53,696 bases of DNA from Halomonas campaniensis (GCF_002211105.1 NZ_JPUA01000051.1:1-53696), one strand, 5' to 3'. Counted from the stretch's first letter, positions 35,522-43,583 are shown. The notes: generated from the letters alone by a model not told the origin. Program-made: numbers and translations.

Positions 35522-35788
35522 TTACGCCGCCAGTGCCTTAATACGCTTGTTCAAACGGCTCTTCAGGCGAGCTGCTTTCTTCTTAGACAGCACGTCTTTG
35601 TCTGCAATACGGTCAACGACCGGTTGCATTGCCTTGAACTCTTCCATTGCCTTGGCGTGGTCGCCGGTGCTGATCGCTTTCACTACACGCTTGATGTAGG
35701 TGCGAACCATGCTGCGCTGGCTGGATTTCAGGACGCGACGGTTCTCGGCCTGGCGGGCGCGCTTGCGAGCTTGCTTGCTGTTCGCCAC
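35522..35788 (-). CDS. rpsT: 30S ribosomal protein S20
   Basis: An 88-residue, very basic, helical ribosomal protein (MANSKQARKRARQAENRR start; SKKKAARLKSRLNKRIKAL end), the family's usual length. AAGGAGA precedes the ATG. The 269 bp upstream (35789-36057) hold no gene; they must contain its promoter, but I could not pair a convincing -35 with a -10 (TTGACA at 36018-36023 and TAGACT at 35984-35989 are too far apart). Confidence 0.97.
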   Translation of the reverse strand: MANSKQARKRARQAENRRVLKSSQRSMVRTYIKRVVKAISTGDHAKAMEEFKAMQPVVDRIADKDVLSKKKAARLKSRLNKRIKALAA

Positions 35789-36057
35789 AGGGTATCTCCT
35801 TGGAGAATAAAGGTTGCCGATAAAACGGCAACGAAATTAAATATGTATTCGTCGGCTGCGCTGTCACAGCACGACGTTTCCGCAACAACCAATTGATTTG
35901 GCAGGCGTATCATCCTACCAAAATGTGCAGCAGGCAGTCTAAATAAGCTGCCCGCCCACGGGACTTGTCTGAGAGGATGGCGTAGTCTATCACGCGCTAG
36001 GCCCGCTTGCTAGCAGTTGTCAATGAGTGCAAGGTGCTCAATGGCTCTCGGCCTGCC

Positions 36058-36813
36058 TTAGGGCACCGCCTGCCCCGTGGGCGCTAAAATTTTGCGCAAG
36101 AAGTGTCGCGTTCGCTCGTCTTTTGGTGCGGTGAACAGCTCCTCAGGCGGGGCTTGCTCGACGATACCGCCGTCATCCATAAAGACAACTTGATCGGCTA
36201 CTTCCCGAGCGAACTGCATTTCGTGGGTGACCACGATCATCGTTTGGCGTTCTACTGCTAATTGCTTCATCAGGCTCAGCACCTCCTCGACCCACTGAGG
36301 ATCAAGGGATGAGGTCGGCTCATCAAACAGAATCACATCGGCGTTGGCCGCCATCGCCCGGCCGATTCCCACCCGCTGCTGCTGGCCGCCGGAGAGTGAC
36401 GCCGGATAAGCATCCGCTTTATCCGCCAAGCCGATGCGTTCGAGAATCTCTCTAGCGCGGGCGTGGGCCTTGGCTTTGGGCATTTTGTCCACCACGATCA
36501 TACCCTCGCTGATATTCTCCAGCGCGGTTTTGTTAGCGAACAAGCCGTAGTTCTGAAACACAAACGCAGTACGCCGACGCAGCGCGAGAATATCCGCCCG
36601 GCTGGCATGCTGGGTATCGACACTCAGATCCCCTACCTGCAAACGGCCTGCATCAGGGCGTTCAAGGAAGTTAATACAGCGCAGCAGCGTCGACTTACCT
36701 GTACCGGAAGGGCCGATGATGACAATGATTTCGCCTTGGGAAAGGCTCAAATTGATATCGTTAAACACCGTATGGCCATTAAAACGCTTGGTAATGCCTT
36801 GCAGCGAAATCAT
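36058..36813 (-). CDS. Amino-acid ABC transporter ATPase (cystine-type)
   Basis: A 251-residue ABC ATPase with Walker A GPSGTGKST (about 33-41), Q-loop in FVFQNYGLFANKTALENI, signature LSGGQQQRVGIGRA and Walker B VILFDEPTSSLDP. The segments ADILALRRRTAFVFQ and TALENISEGMIVV resemble TcyC/TcyN of cystine importers rather than generic glutamine ones. That substrate call is from memory of the family. The start overlaps the permease stop (ATGA). It energises the permease encoded just upstream. Confidence 0.88.
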   Translation of the reverse strand: MISLQGITKRFNGHTVFNDINLSLSQGEIIVIIGPSGTGKSTLLRCINFLERPDAGRLQVGDLSVDTQHASRADILALRRRTAFVFQNYGLFANKTALENISEGMIVVDKMPKAKAHARAREILERIGLADKADAYPASLSGGQQQRVGIGRAMAANADVILFDEPTSSLDPQWVEEVLSLMKQLAVERQTMIVVTHEMQFAREVADQVVFMDDGGIVEQAPPEELFTAPKDERTRHFLRKILAPTGQAVP

Positions 36814-37484
36814 CGTTGATAGGCCTTATTCAGGTAAATTTCTAACCGACGCTGCCCCCAGGAGAGCACTTCCACAATCGCCCAATAAATCAGCGCCACC
36901 AGCAGGAATGCTTCTAAATAGAGGAAGCTCCCCGCAGCCTCTTTTTGGGTAGCGCCCATCAACTCGGTCACCCCCAGCGTAAAGGCCAGTGAGGTCGCCT
37001 TGATCATGTCGATGAAGTAGTTCATCAGTGTCGGCGTTGCCACACGGGTCGCCTGGGGCAGAATGATGCGGCGCATCAGTTGCGACTGTGTCATGCCGAT
37101 GGAGAGTGCGGCTTCCGTCTGGCTACGGTCAATGCCCACAATGGCAGCGCGGATAGACTCGGCCATGTAGGCAGAGAAGTGTAACGTTAGCCCTAACACC
37201 GCAGCAGTCACACCATTAATGGAAATGAGCGCATTAATCAGTTGGGGCAAGCCGTAATAAAACAAAAACAGCTGTACCAACAGCGGCGTACCACGAAAAA
37301 AAGAGATAAACAGCAGCGCTAAGCCATTCATCACAGGCACTTGCGATACCCGCACCACAGCCAACAGGCAGGCGATAACCAGCGCAAAGAACATGGCGAT
37401 TGTCGCCATCTGAATTGTGAGCGGCAGATAGCGCAGCAAAACCGGCAACAGCCCCCACATATACTCAAGGTTAAGCATGGTCAT
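36810..37484 (-). CDS. Amino-acid ABC transporter permease (cystine-type)
   Basis: A 224-residue inner-membrane HisM/GlnP-type permease with about five membrane segments. The EAA loop that contacts the ATPase is EAALSIGMTQSQLMRRIILPQATRV. The family motif FRGTPLLVQLFLFYYGLPQ is clear. It is single-type, so it probably forms a homodimer. A stem-loop separates it from the binding-protein gene. Confidence 0.88.
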   Translation of the reverse strand: MTMLNLEYMWGLLPVLLRYLPLTIQMATIAMFFALVIACLLAVVRVSQVPVMNGLALLFISFFRGTPLLVQLFLFYYGLPQLINALISINGVTAAVLGLTLHFSAYMAESIRAAIVGIDRSQTEAALSIGMTQSQLMRRIILPQATRVATPTLMNYFIDMIKATSLAFTLGVTELMGATQKEAAGSFLYLEAFLLVALIYWAIVEVLSWGQRRLEIYLNKAYQR

Positions 37485-37526
37485 TCAACATGGTCATAAA
37501 GCATAGCCAAATTGCAGATAAGCAAA

Positions 37527-37549
37527 CGGCCATGGCAATGCCACGGCCG
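37527..37549. repeat. Intercistronic stem-loop between binding-protein and permease genes
   Basis: A 10-bp stem (37527-37536 with 37540-37549, one G-U wobble on the minus strand) with a 3-nt loop lies in the 88-bp gap. Such stems commonly protect the upstream mRNA so that the binding protein is made in excess over the membrane parts; that role is inferred here. No T-run follows. Confidence 0.6.
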
Positions 37550-37572
37550 CCTGAAGCGAATAGTTCCAACGG

Positions 37573-38343
37573 TTACGGCTGAGTGATATCAGTATCGAAC
37601 CACTTTGCGGATATCTCACTCAGTTCACCGCTTTCACGCAGCTCAGCCAGGGCTGCATCAACGCGGTCACGCTGTTCACGGCCCGCCTCATCATCACGAA
37701 ACGGCAGCGCATTCTCAATGGTTGAGAACGGCTGGCCAGCCAGTTCCAATGGTAAGCCTTTCTCTTTAATCACCTGCGTAGCGCTGACGCGATCCATTAC
37801 AAATGCCTCAACACGGCCTAGCGCCACATCTTGCTCAATGTTGGACTCGTAGGTGCGAATGTCGATTTCATCTGCGTTCGGTTGTTCACGCAGTAGCTGC
37901 TCGTAGTTGGAGCCCAGGTTTACCGCAACGCTTTTGCCGGATAAATCCTCCACACCCTGAACAGAATCATTACCCGCCCGCACCACGACCTGAGCACCGT
38001 CGTACACGTAAGGCGAAGTGAACACATACTTCGCTTCACGCTCCGGGGTGATCGTAATCTGGTTAGCAATGGTATCGATACGCCCTGACTCCAGCATCCC
38101 CGCCAAGCCCGAGAAGCTCGCGGTGACAAACTCAATGTCATCACCGGTGATCTCACCCACGGCATTCATGACATCAACTTCAAAGCCTTTTAGCTCGTCT
38201 TGCTCCACAAACGTAAAAGGGAAATAACCACCGGACATACCGACTCGAAGCGTGTCGGCTTGGGCAGAGGCGGCTAACAGTCCACTAGCAACGCTCAACG
38301 AAAGGGCGGCCAGGGTTAGGTTAAGCTTACGGGGTAGTGGCAT
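37573..38343 (-). CDS. Amino-acid ABC transporter periplasmic binding protein (cystine-type)
   Basis: A 256-residue family-3 solute-binding protein. It has a signal peptide (PRKLNLTLAALSLSVASGLLAASAQA, cut near residue 27), then DTLRVGMSGGYFPFTF, the F-E-VDVMNAVGE motif and the lobe-linking ITPEREAKYVFTSPY. TcyJ/FliY-like features favour cystine, but related amino acids are possible. The ATG at 38343 is chosen (GAGG about 10 bp upstream). It is the first gene of the three-gene importer operon. Confidence 0.86.
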   Translation of the reverse strand: MPLPRKLNLTLAALSLSVASGLLAASAQADTLRVGMSGGYFPFTFVEQDELKGFEVDVMNAVGEITGDDIEFVTASFSGLAGMLESGRIDTIANQITITPEREAKYVFTSPYVYDGAQVVVRAGNDSVQGVEDLSGKSVAVNLGSNYEQLLREQPNADEIDIRTYESNIEQDVALGRVEAFVMDRVSATQVIKEKGLPLELAGQPFSTIENALPFRDDEAGREQRDRVDAALAELRESGELSEISAKWFDTDITQP

Positions 38344-38446
38344 AAGTCTGTTTCCTCGTTGGTCGGTAGTGCGACGATACGAATAACCACACGAATAGTC
38401 ATGAGGCATTGATGGCAGCTATTTTACCCCTACGAAAAAAGCATAC

Positions 38447-38478
38447 AAAAGAATATTAAAATTAATTTTTATTCTTTT
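38447..38478. repeat. AT-rich inverted repeat upstream of the cystine-type importer
   Basis: AAAAGAATA (38447-38455) and TATTCTTTT (38470-38478) form a perfect 9-bp inverted repeat with a 14-bp AT spacer, about 100 bp ahead of the binding-protein start. It is a candidate regulator site or part of the promoter. The regulator is not identifiable. Confidence 0.4.
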
Positions 38479-38509
38479 ATTGAATATGTAGCTGCAGAGG
38501 GGTGTCGGG

Positions 38510-39187
38510 CTACTTCTGCCGGATTGCCAGGAACGTTTTAGGGGTAGCCATTTGGCGCTCGGCATCTAGCACGCTTCCACCTAACGCAGCCAACTCCTGT
38601 GTAAACGTCACGAGCTTCTCCAACTGCACCTTATCAAACCCACGCCTGCGCTTGGGCTTTTTGAGGATCACGCTCACGCCCCCAATTAAGTGCTCATCTT
38701 GCAGGAAAGTCTCTGGGGAGGGCATTACGCCAGGCGGGTAGGCATTGGCAATCCGCAATGGGTTTTGCGGTGTAACACCTGGCACGCTGTAAACCTGGAA
38801 TGCGGCATCGTAGTGCGCTTCCCACTTTTGTAGGCTAGAGAGCAGCTTTTTGTTGAGTGCAATATCCGGCTGGTCAAACATCACAAACAGTACATGAGTG
38901 CTCTCCTCTACCGCCACAGGTGCTACCTCCTCTACGCTATCTTCACTCTCGGGTAACGTAGAGGAGGTATTCATCTGTTTAGCAACAGCAGGGGGCTCAG
39001 CGGGGATTTCACTGCTCTCATCAGCTGGCGCTGTCTGCCCAAGCCTTAGCCACTCTCCGCCACGCCACATTCCCCCTTCGAGTACACCTCTTCCCCCTAA
39101 TAGAAAATACATGTAAATGATCAGGCTGTTGAAACTCAACCAGCCTGCAGCAATCGCTAAGGTTACCGCCAGTTTTTGCGGATCCAT
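38510..39187 (-). CDS. Membrane-anchored protein with ZipA-like C-terminal domain
   Basis: A 225-residue protein with one N-terminal membrane segment (about 7-30), an acidic Pro/Ser/Glu linker (50-95) and a folded C-terminal domain (about 97-222). The C-terminal half lines up by eye with the FtsZ-binding domain of E. coli ZipA. Matching points are the beta strand HVLFVMF, PLRIANAYPPGVMP against the ZipA LFSLANMVKPG block, GGVSVILKKP, and ALGGSVLDAERQMATPK against VGGVVLDDQRRMMTPQ. The layout (short N-terminus, one membrane helix, linker, domain) is also that of ZipA. It lies next to flagellin genes, not beside ligA where zipA usually sits, so it is probably a paralogue of unknown role. Confidence 0.6.
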   Translation of the reverse strand: MDPQKLAVTLAIAAGWLSFNSLIIYMYFLLGGRGVLEGGMWRGGEWLRLGQTAPADESSEIPAEPPAVAKQMNTSSTLPESEDSVEEVAPVAVEESTHVLFVMFDQPDIALNKKLLSSLQKWEAHYDAAFQVYSVPGVTPQNPLRIANAYPPGVMPSPETFLQDEHLIGGVSVILKKPKRRRGFDKVQLEKLVTFTQELAALGGSVLDAERQMATPKTFLAIRQK

Positions 39188-39382
39188 GGGGTGTCTTCCC
39201 GCCCAATGACGAACGTAAAATTTGAGCACCCGCAAGGTGGCGAGTGCCGAAGATAACTATTCATTATCGAGCAAACGCCGGGAAGATCAATTTTAGTGAG
39301 CTAAGTCATTAGTGGTAGACGTTTTAGAAGAAGCGAGCCCGCAGGTGTCGAGACTTGCACAATAAAAAAACCAATAGACTAA

Positions 39383-40834
39383 TTAATCCAGCAAAGAAAG
39401 AACGCTTTGCGGATTCTGGTTGGCTTGAGCTAGCATCGAGGTACCAGCTTGCTGCAAAATCTGTGCGCGCATCATATTAGATGTCTCTACGGCATAATCC
39501 GCATCCTCGATTCGCGACTTGGCCGTTCCCAAGCTCACTTGCTCCTGGCTCAAGGTGCCAATGGCAGATTCAAAGCGGTTATTGAGCGCCCCGTACTGAC
39601 TCCGATAGCCATCAACTTGCCCCATTGCCTGCTCAAGCTTCTGCATTGCTTCCAAGGCCTTCTCGATAGGATCCAGAGCAACCCCTTCAAGCCCCAGTGA
39701 TTGCGTATCAGAAGGCGTGGGAGCGATCGTGATGGAATCCATTTCCTGACCAACCCCCGCACTAACCACTATCTTGGTAGGAGTACTAACGGGAGTTGAT
39801 ACTGGCTCGGGGTCGTCATACTCAACTGGCATGTCATCCCAAGTAGCCCTGGCATTAAATGAACCTTGGCCTACCACGAAAACAATCAGGTTTTCGGTGA
39901 CTTTATCGAAAGTTACTCGCTCCAGCATATTTTCCGACAGGTTGCCGTTGTTAAACTCGGTACCGTCATCATCAGCCGATGCCTCATCAAGCCGATCACC
40001 GTCGCCGCTATAAGTAATTTTCATGTCGTTATAATCAAGTGCAACAGGTGGCGAGTTAAGGTCATAACTTCCCACCGCATCTTGTAGCAGGCTAGCATCG
40101 TAACTTGCCCCAGGTTCAAATCCATTTTCAGACGTGAGTAGTGAAGCATTAAGATCGGTAGCGTCCCGGGACTGCCATACATGGTCAGGATGAGCCCCAT
40201 CAATAGGCGTTCCTATTAGATGCTTCCCATCTTGCGTGAAGATCTGAATGTCATCATCTAAACCAAAAGAGTCGATCTCCAACGTGACGTTAGTGGCCCC
40301 CTCAGGTATGTAAGCCAATGACACTGTACCGGAGATAAAACCCTTAAAACCAGGCTCAAGAAGCTCAGTAATATGAGGTGCCTCGCCGAGCTTAACTGGC
40401 AAGGGACGCGGTTCAGCAGGAGCGAGTGGTGTCTTACCAAACGCCTCTGTACTGAAGGCCAATCGGTCGATCTCCTCTGCAAGCTGCTGATACTCGGCAT
40501 TGACCGAGGAGCGATCAGCATCAGAAAGGGTGCCATTGGCGGATTGAATAGCCAGCTCCCGCGCTCTTTGCAAAATATCATTAATACTATCAAGACCACC
40601 TTCAGCAGTTTGCATCAGTGAGATGCCATCGTTGATGCCTTGGGTTACCGTCTTTCCTGCTTGAAGGTTGGACTCCATGCGGTTAGCAATAGCCTGCCCG
40701 GCAGCGTCGTCCTTCGCCCCGTTAATACGCAACCCCGAAGAAAGGCGTTCGATTGCAGTCTCCATAGCAGAGTGTGAGCGCTTGAGCTGGTTTTGACCGT
40801 TTAAAGAGAGCAGATTCGTATTAATCACCGTCAT
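39383..40834 (-). CDS. Flagellin with large central insertion
   Basis: A 483-residue flagellin. The N-terminal D0/D1 region (MTVINTNLLSLNGQNQLKRS through NEYQQLAEEIDRLAFS, 1-115) and the C-terminal D1/D0 region (RIEDADYAVETSNMMRAQILQQAGTSMLAQANQNPQSVL) are standard. Between them is about 245 residues of non-helical, Asp/Gly-rich sequence (about 117-360), including NVTLEIDSFGLDDDIQIFT and DGKHLIG, that looks like one or two beta-sandwich domains. The other flagellin of the window lacks this. A sigma-28-type promoter lies upstream. It would form surface-exposed domains on the filament. Confidence 0.9.
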   Translation of the reverse strand: MTVINTNLLSLNGQNQLKRSHSAMETAIERLSSGLRINGAKDDAAGQAIANRMESNLQAGKTVTQGINDGISLMQTAEGGLDSINDILQRARELAIQSANGTLSDADRSSVNAEYQQLAEEIDRLAFSTEAFGKTPLAPAEPRPLPVKLGEAPHITELLEPGFKGFISGTVSLAYIPEGATNVTLEIDSFGLDDDIQIFTQDGKHLIGTPIDGAHPDHVWQSRDATDLNASLLTSENGFEPGASYDASLLQDAVGSYDLNSPPVALDYNDMKITYSGDGDRLDEASADDDGTEFNNGNLSENMLERVTFDKVTENLIVFVVGQGSFNARATWDDMPVEYDDPEPVSTPVSTPTKIVVSAGVGQEMDSITIAPTPSDTQSLGLEGVALDPIEKALEAMQKLEQAMGQVDGYRSQYGALNNRFESAIGTLSQEQVSLGTAKSRIEDADYAVETSNMMRAQILQQAGTSMLAQANQNPQSVLSLLD

Positions 40835-40868
40835 TCAGGACATCCTTGTAAACAGCTTATTACATTGA

Positions 40869-40895
40869 GTAACGGCAGAAAGGATAGCTACTTTA
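40869..40895 (-). promoter_or_regulatory. Sigma-28 (FliA) type promoter of the second flagellin
   Basis: On the minus strand TAAA (40892-40895) is followed after 15 bp by GCCGTTAC (40869-40876). The consensus is TAAA-N15-GCCGATAA, so six of eight -10 positions match. It is 35 bp upstream of the flagellin start, the expected place for a late-class flagellar gene. Confidence 0.75.
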
Positions 40896-41175
40896 GGGCT
40901 TGATGGAGAAAGACACTAAGATTTCAATGTTCTCTGGGACTCTATCTCTGCTATCTAATAGGTTACTACAACCAGCAGCGACCTCATTCATTTAACGGTG
41001 GCGTGTCTCACGTTGGAGCTGAGGAAAATCTTAAATTACTGTCCGATATTAGTTGATCACTACAAACCCACATCATCAAGCGCTTGTCAAGCCATTTTAA
41101 TGTCACAGCATAATGCTGCTAGCTCACGGGTTCGAGTGAGAAGCTATCGTCAAAACCTCCACCACTTCGATATAC
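40896..41175. other. Intergenic region between the pse operon and the second flagellin
   Basis: No coding frame is credible here. On the minus strand it holds a TTGACA (about 41074-41079) partly overlapping the palindrome CAAGCGCTTG, without a good -10, and two small stems near 41108-41148 (CAGCATAATGCTG and CTCAC...GTGAG) shortly past the PIG-L gene. No T-run follows them, so termination of the long operon here is not assured. Confidence 0.5.
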
Positions 41176-41847
41176 TCACTTAACTCTTCTTATTAACATT
41201 AACCCCTCAGCTGCTCTAACTCCTACTGAAGCTCCTCTATATTCGCTTTGCCTTTTAGCATTAATAATAGAGCGAGAGTGAGGCACTTCTCGCATTTCAA
41301 GTCCATATGCTTCAAGAGCTTTAATTTTCGTTTCAAGATGCGCTGAAATATCAACAAACACATTAGGAACAAATGAGAGGCTGCCCGGGGAATTCCATTC
41401 TGTGCTGGAAAGCACTTCAAACGCATAAATTTCTCTAAAACTACTTCCAGGTACTGGGCGACAGACAGTCATCACGGCCTGATGAGCAATTCGATGATCA
41501 ACATTCAAGTCACCGTAATGGTGCGTATATATCACTTCAGGACGAATTTCTTGAATAACTTTTTCTAACGCCTGAACAACCTCAAGAAATGGCACGCTAT
41601 CGGTGCGTTGATCCGGGAAACCCAGCATATAGGTACGACGAATGCCAAGCACTTTCTGCGCTTTAGCTGCAGCTTCATAGCGTTCTTCGATATCGTTAGT
41701 GCTAGCTTTCGGCCGTGAGGTTACCCCGTCAGCAAGAAAGACGGCATGAACGCTATCACCCTCGGCCACGTGACGTGCAATGGTACCGCCACAGCCCAAG
41801 GCTTCGTCATCGGTATGCGCAGCTACAACAAGAACAATTTTAGTCAT
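41176..41847 (-). CDS. PIG-L family N-deacetylase
   Basis: A 223-residue zinc-dependent deacetylase of the LmbE/PIG-L family. The metal motif is AAHTDDEALGCGG (His10, Asp12, Asp13) and the third ligand appears in YTHHYGDLNVDHRIAHQAV. Family members remove N-acetyl groups from sugars. It overlaps pseI by 8 bp and is the last gene of the pse operon, so its substrate is likely an intermediate or product of pseudaminic acid synthesis. I infer that it removes an acetyl group ahead of formylation. The ATG at 41847 is chosen over an upstream start inside pseI. Confidence 0.85.
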   Translation of the reverse strand: MTKIVLVVAAHTDDEALGCGGTIARHVAEGDSVHAVFLADGVTSRPKASTNDIEERYEAAAKAQKVLGIRRTYMLGFPDQRTDSVPFLEVVQALEKVIQEIRPEVIYTHHYGDLNVDHRIAHQAVMTVCRPVPGSSFREIYAFEVLSSTEWNSPGSLSFVPNVFVDISAHLETKIKALEAYGLEMREVPHSRSIINAKRQSEYRGASVGVRAAEGLMLIRRVK

Positions 41848-42886
41848 TGAATTGTTCCCAGCTTGTAGGCGTGCCATGTTTTACATCAACCTGCAGCGTT
41901 TTACCGATTAGGGTATTGAAATGCTTTGGCTCTATGCCAACCCCAGGTCTGATTCGGCGAATATCTGTTTCAGAGACTGATTCTCCAGCCTTCATATCTC
42001 GCATGAAGTAAATCGATCTGCGGAACATCTTATTAGACTGCTCAGCCTCCTGGCGATTGTACCCGGCTTTACCAACAGCGGCCCAGGCGTCATAAGCGTC
42101 AGTGCATAACCTTTCAAGTTCTTGCGGTTCAATCGAAAAACCACTATCGGGCCCGCCATCATTACGGTCCAAAATAAAATGCTTTTCAATAAGACACGCA
42201 CCTAGCGATACGGCAGCAACCGAGGCTGTGGTGCCCAACGTATGATCTGACAAGCCTGGTACGGCATTAAAACGACGCCCTAATTCTACCAGCTGGGCGA
42301 CATTTGCCTGTTCCATAGGAGCCGGATAGCTGCTAACACAATGCAGTAAAACCAGTTCCTTACAGCCTGCGTTACGAGCGGCTGTAACCGCCTCTTCGAT
42401 TTCATATTCTGTAGCCATTCCGGTAGACATAATCATCGGCTTTCCGGTTTTAGCAACATACTCCACTAGCGGGAGATCCGTAAGCTCAAATGAGGCAATC
42501 TTATATGCTGGAGCGTTCAGCTCTTCCAACAGATCTACAGCACTCTCGTCGAATGGTGTCGAGAAAACAGTGATTCCAAGCTCACGAGCATAATCGAACA
42601 TGGCTTTATGCCACTCGAAAGGAGTTTGTGCCCACTTGTAAAGGTCGTAAAGCTTATAGCCGCCCCATGGCCCACCTTTAATCAGGAACTCAGGGCGGTC
42701 GCTGTCGATAGTCATCGTATCCGCTGTATAAGTTTGTAGTTTTATTGCGGAAGCACCTCGTCGTTTTGCTTCCTTGATAGTTTCAAGGGCTCTATCTAAG
42801 GAACCATTATGGTTAGCCGAGAGTTCGGCAATAATGTAAGGCGGGTGTTCCGGACCAATTTTTACACCATCAATACTTATTTTCAT
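41840..42886 (-). CDS. pseI: Pseudaminic acid synthase
   Basis: A 348-residue NeuB-family enzyme that condenses 2,4-diacetamido-2,4,6-trideoxy-L-altrose with phosphoenolpyruvate to give pseudaminic acid. The TIM-barrel shows PYIIAELSANHNGSLDRA, KLQTYTADTMT, STPFDESAVDLLEEL, IMSTGMAT and EKHFILDR. The C-terminal SAF (antifreeze-like) domain follows (about 285-345). The SANHNGS and KLQTYT blocks are typical of PseI rather than NeuB. It overlaps both neighbours. Confidence 0.93.
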   Translation of the reverse strand: MKISIDGVKIGPEHPPYIIAELSANHNGSLDRALETIKEAKRRGASAIKLQTYTADTMTIDSDRPEFLIKGGPWGGYKLYDLYKWAQTPFEWHKAMFDYARELGITVFSTPFDESAVDLLEELNAPAYKIASFELTDLPLVEYVAKTGKPMIMSTGMATEYEIEEAVTAARNAGCKELVLLHCVSSYPAPMEQANVAQLVELGRRFNAVPGLSDHTLGTTASVAAVSLGACLIEKHFILDRNDGGPDSGFSIEPQELERLCTDAYDAWAAVGKAGYNRQEAEQSNKMFRRSIYFMRDMKAGESVSETDIRRIRPGVGIEPKHFNTLIGKTLQVDVKHGTPTSWEQFND

Positions 42887-43578
42887 GTTGTCTCCTGCTT
42901 TTTTTTGCGAATCTTTACGGTAGCTGTAAGCTCGCCTTCACAAGTATTAGCACCAGAGAACTCAAGAATAAATTCACCATGCTCCAAATAGGCCTTCGGA
43001 TAAGTTGGAGCATCTAACATACGGATATGATTATAAAGATTTTTGATAGAGCCAAATACTGGCAGCAAGCTTTGCTCAGGTGTCCTGCGTTTGAATATCA
43101 CCGGTTCGCCTTTCTGGGGTTCTGGTTGAGGCTCATTCTTTATTATCCATCGGATCAACTCGAAACTCAGCTCACCCGCCCGTAGATAAACTTCATGGGC
43201 CGTTCCTTCCAACAGGAAACGACGTTTTGCATACACTGGCCCCGCATCCATTTCTTCAACCATACGCAGAGCTGTAAGCATAGTTTCTGTATGGCCTCGA
43301 ACTATTAAATTTTGAAGTGGGCTTCCACCTCGACCATATGGTACGTCAGTCATATGAAAACAAACGCATTCGTAGTTTTTCCAAATAGTTTCGGGGACTA
43401 ACCAGTTCCAATGGAGGAAAAAGATATAGCGAACGGCCGGATTAGATTCAAGCAGCTGTTCTAGCTCAGAAGGCCTTTCAGCCCACAAGACTCGATCGCC
43501 GCTCGATAGTTTGCTGGCAGCGAGTTGCGTTTTATGCCAAGGCTTAGATGAAGCCAAAATATAAGTATTTGTGTGCAA
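42883..43578 (-). CDS. Formyltransferase-like protein of the pseudaminic acid cluster
   Basis: A 231-residue protein with the formyltransferase fold of methionyl-tRNA and sugar formyltransferases. The segment VCFHMTDVPYGRGGSPLQNLIVRGHTETMLTALRMVEEMDAGPVY corresponds to the catalytic stretch H-x-x-D/P-YxRGxxP followed by T-x-x-x-xE-xDxGxxY. The usual Asn-His-Asp triad is modified (His in FHMTD; no Asn seen). The cofactor would be N10-formyl-tetrahydrofolate and the product an N-formylated sugar; both are inferred. The N-terminus (MHTNTYILASSKPWH) is unlike tRNA formyltransferases. It lies between pseH and pseI, with 4 bp overlap to pseI. Confidence 0.78.
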   Translation of the reverse strand: MHTNTYILASSKPWHKTQLAASKLSSGDRVLWAERPSELEQLLESNPAVRYIFFLHWNWLVPETIWKNYECVCFHMTDVPYGRGGSPLQNLIVRGHTETMLTALRMVEEMDAGPVYAKRRFLLEGTAHEVYLRAGELSFELIRWIIKNEPQPEPQKGEPVIFKRRTPEQSLLPVFGSIKNLYNHIRMLDAPTYPKAYLEHGEFILEFSGANTCEGELTATVKIRKKKQETT

Positions 43579-43583
43579 GGTAT

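Noticed and set aside
36018..36023. TTGACA upstream of rpsT as a promoter with TAGACT at 35984-35989
   Set aside because: The spacing is about 28 bp, too long for a sigma-70 promoter.
41108..41148. A GGTTCGA-containing stem that briefly resembles a tRNA T-arm
   Set aside because: The T-stem does not pair correctly, and no acceptor stem, anticodon arm or CCA context can be built around it.
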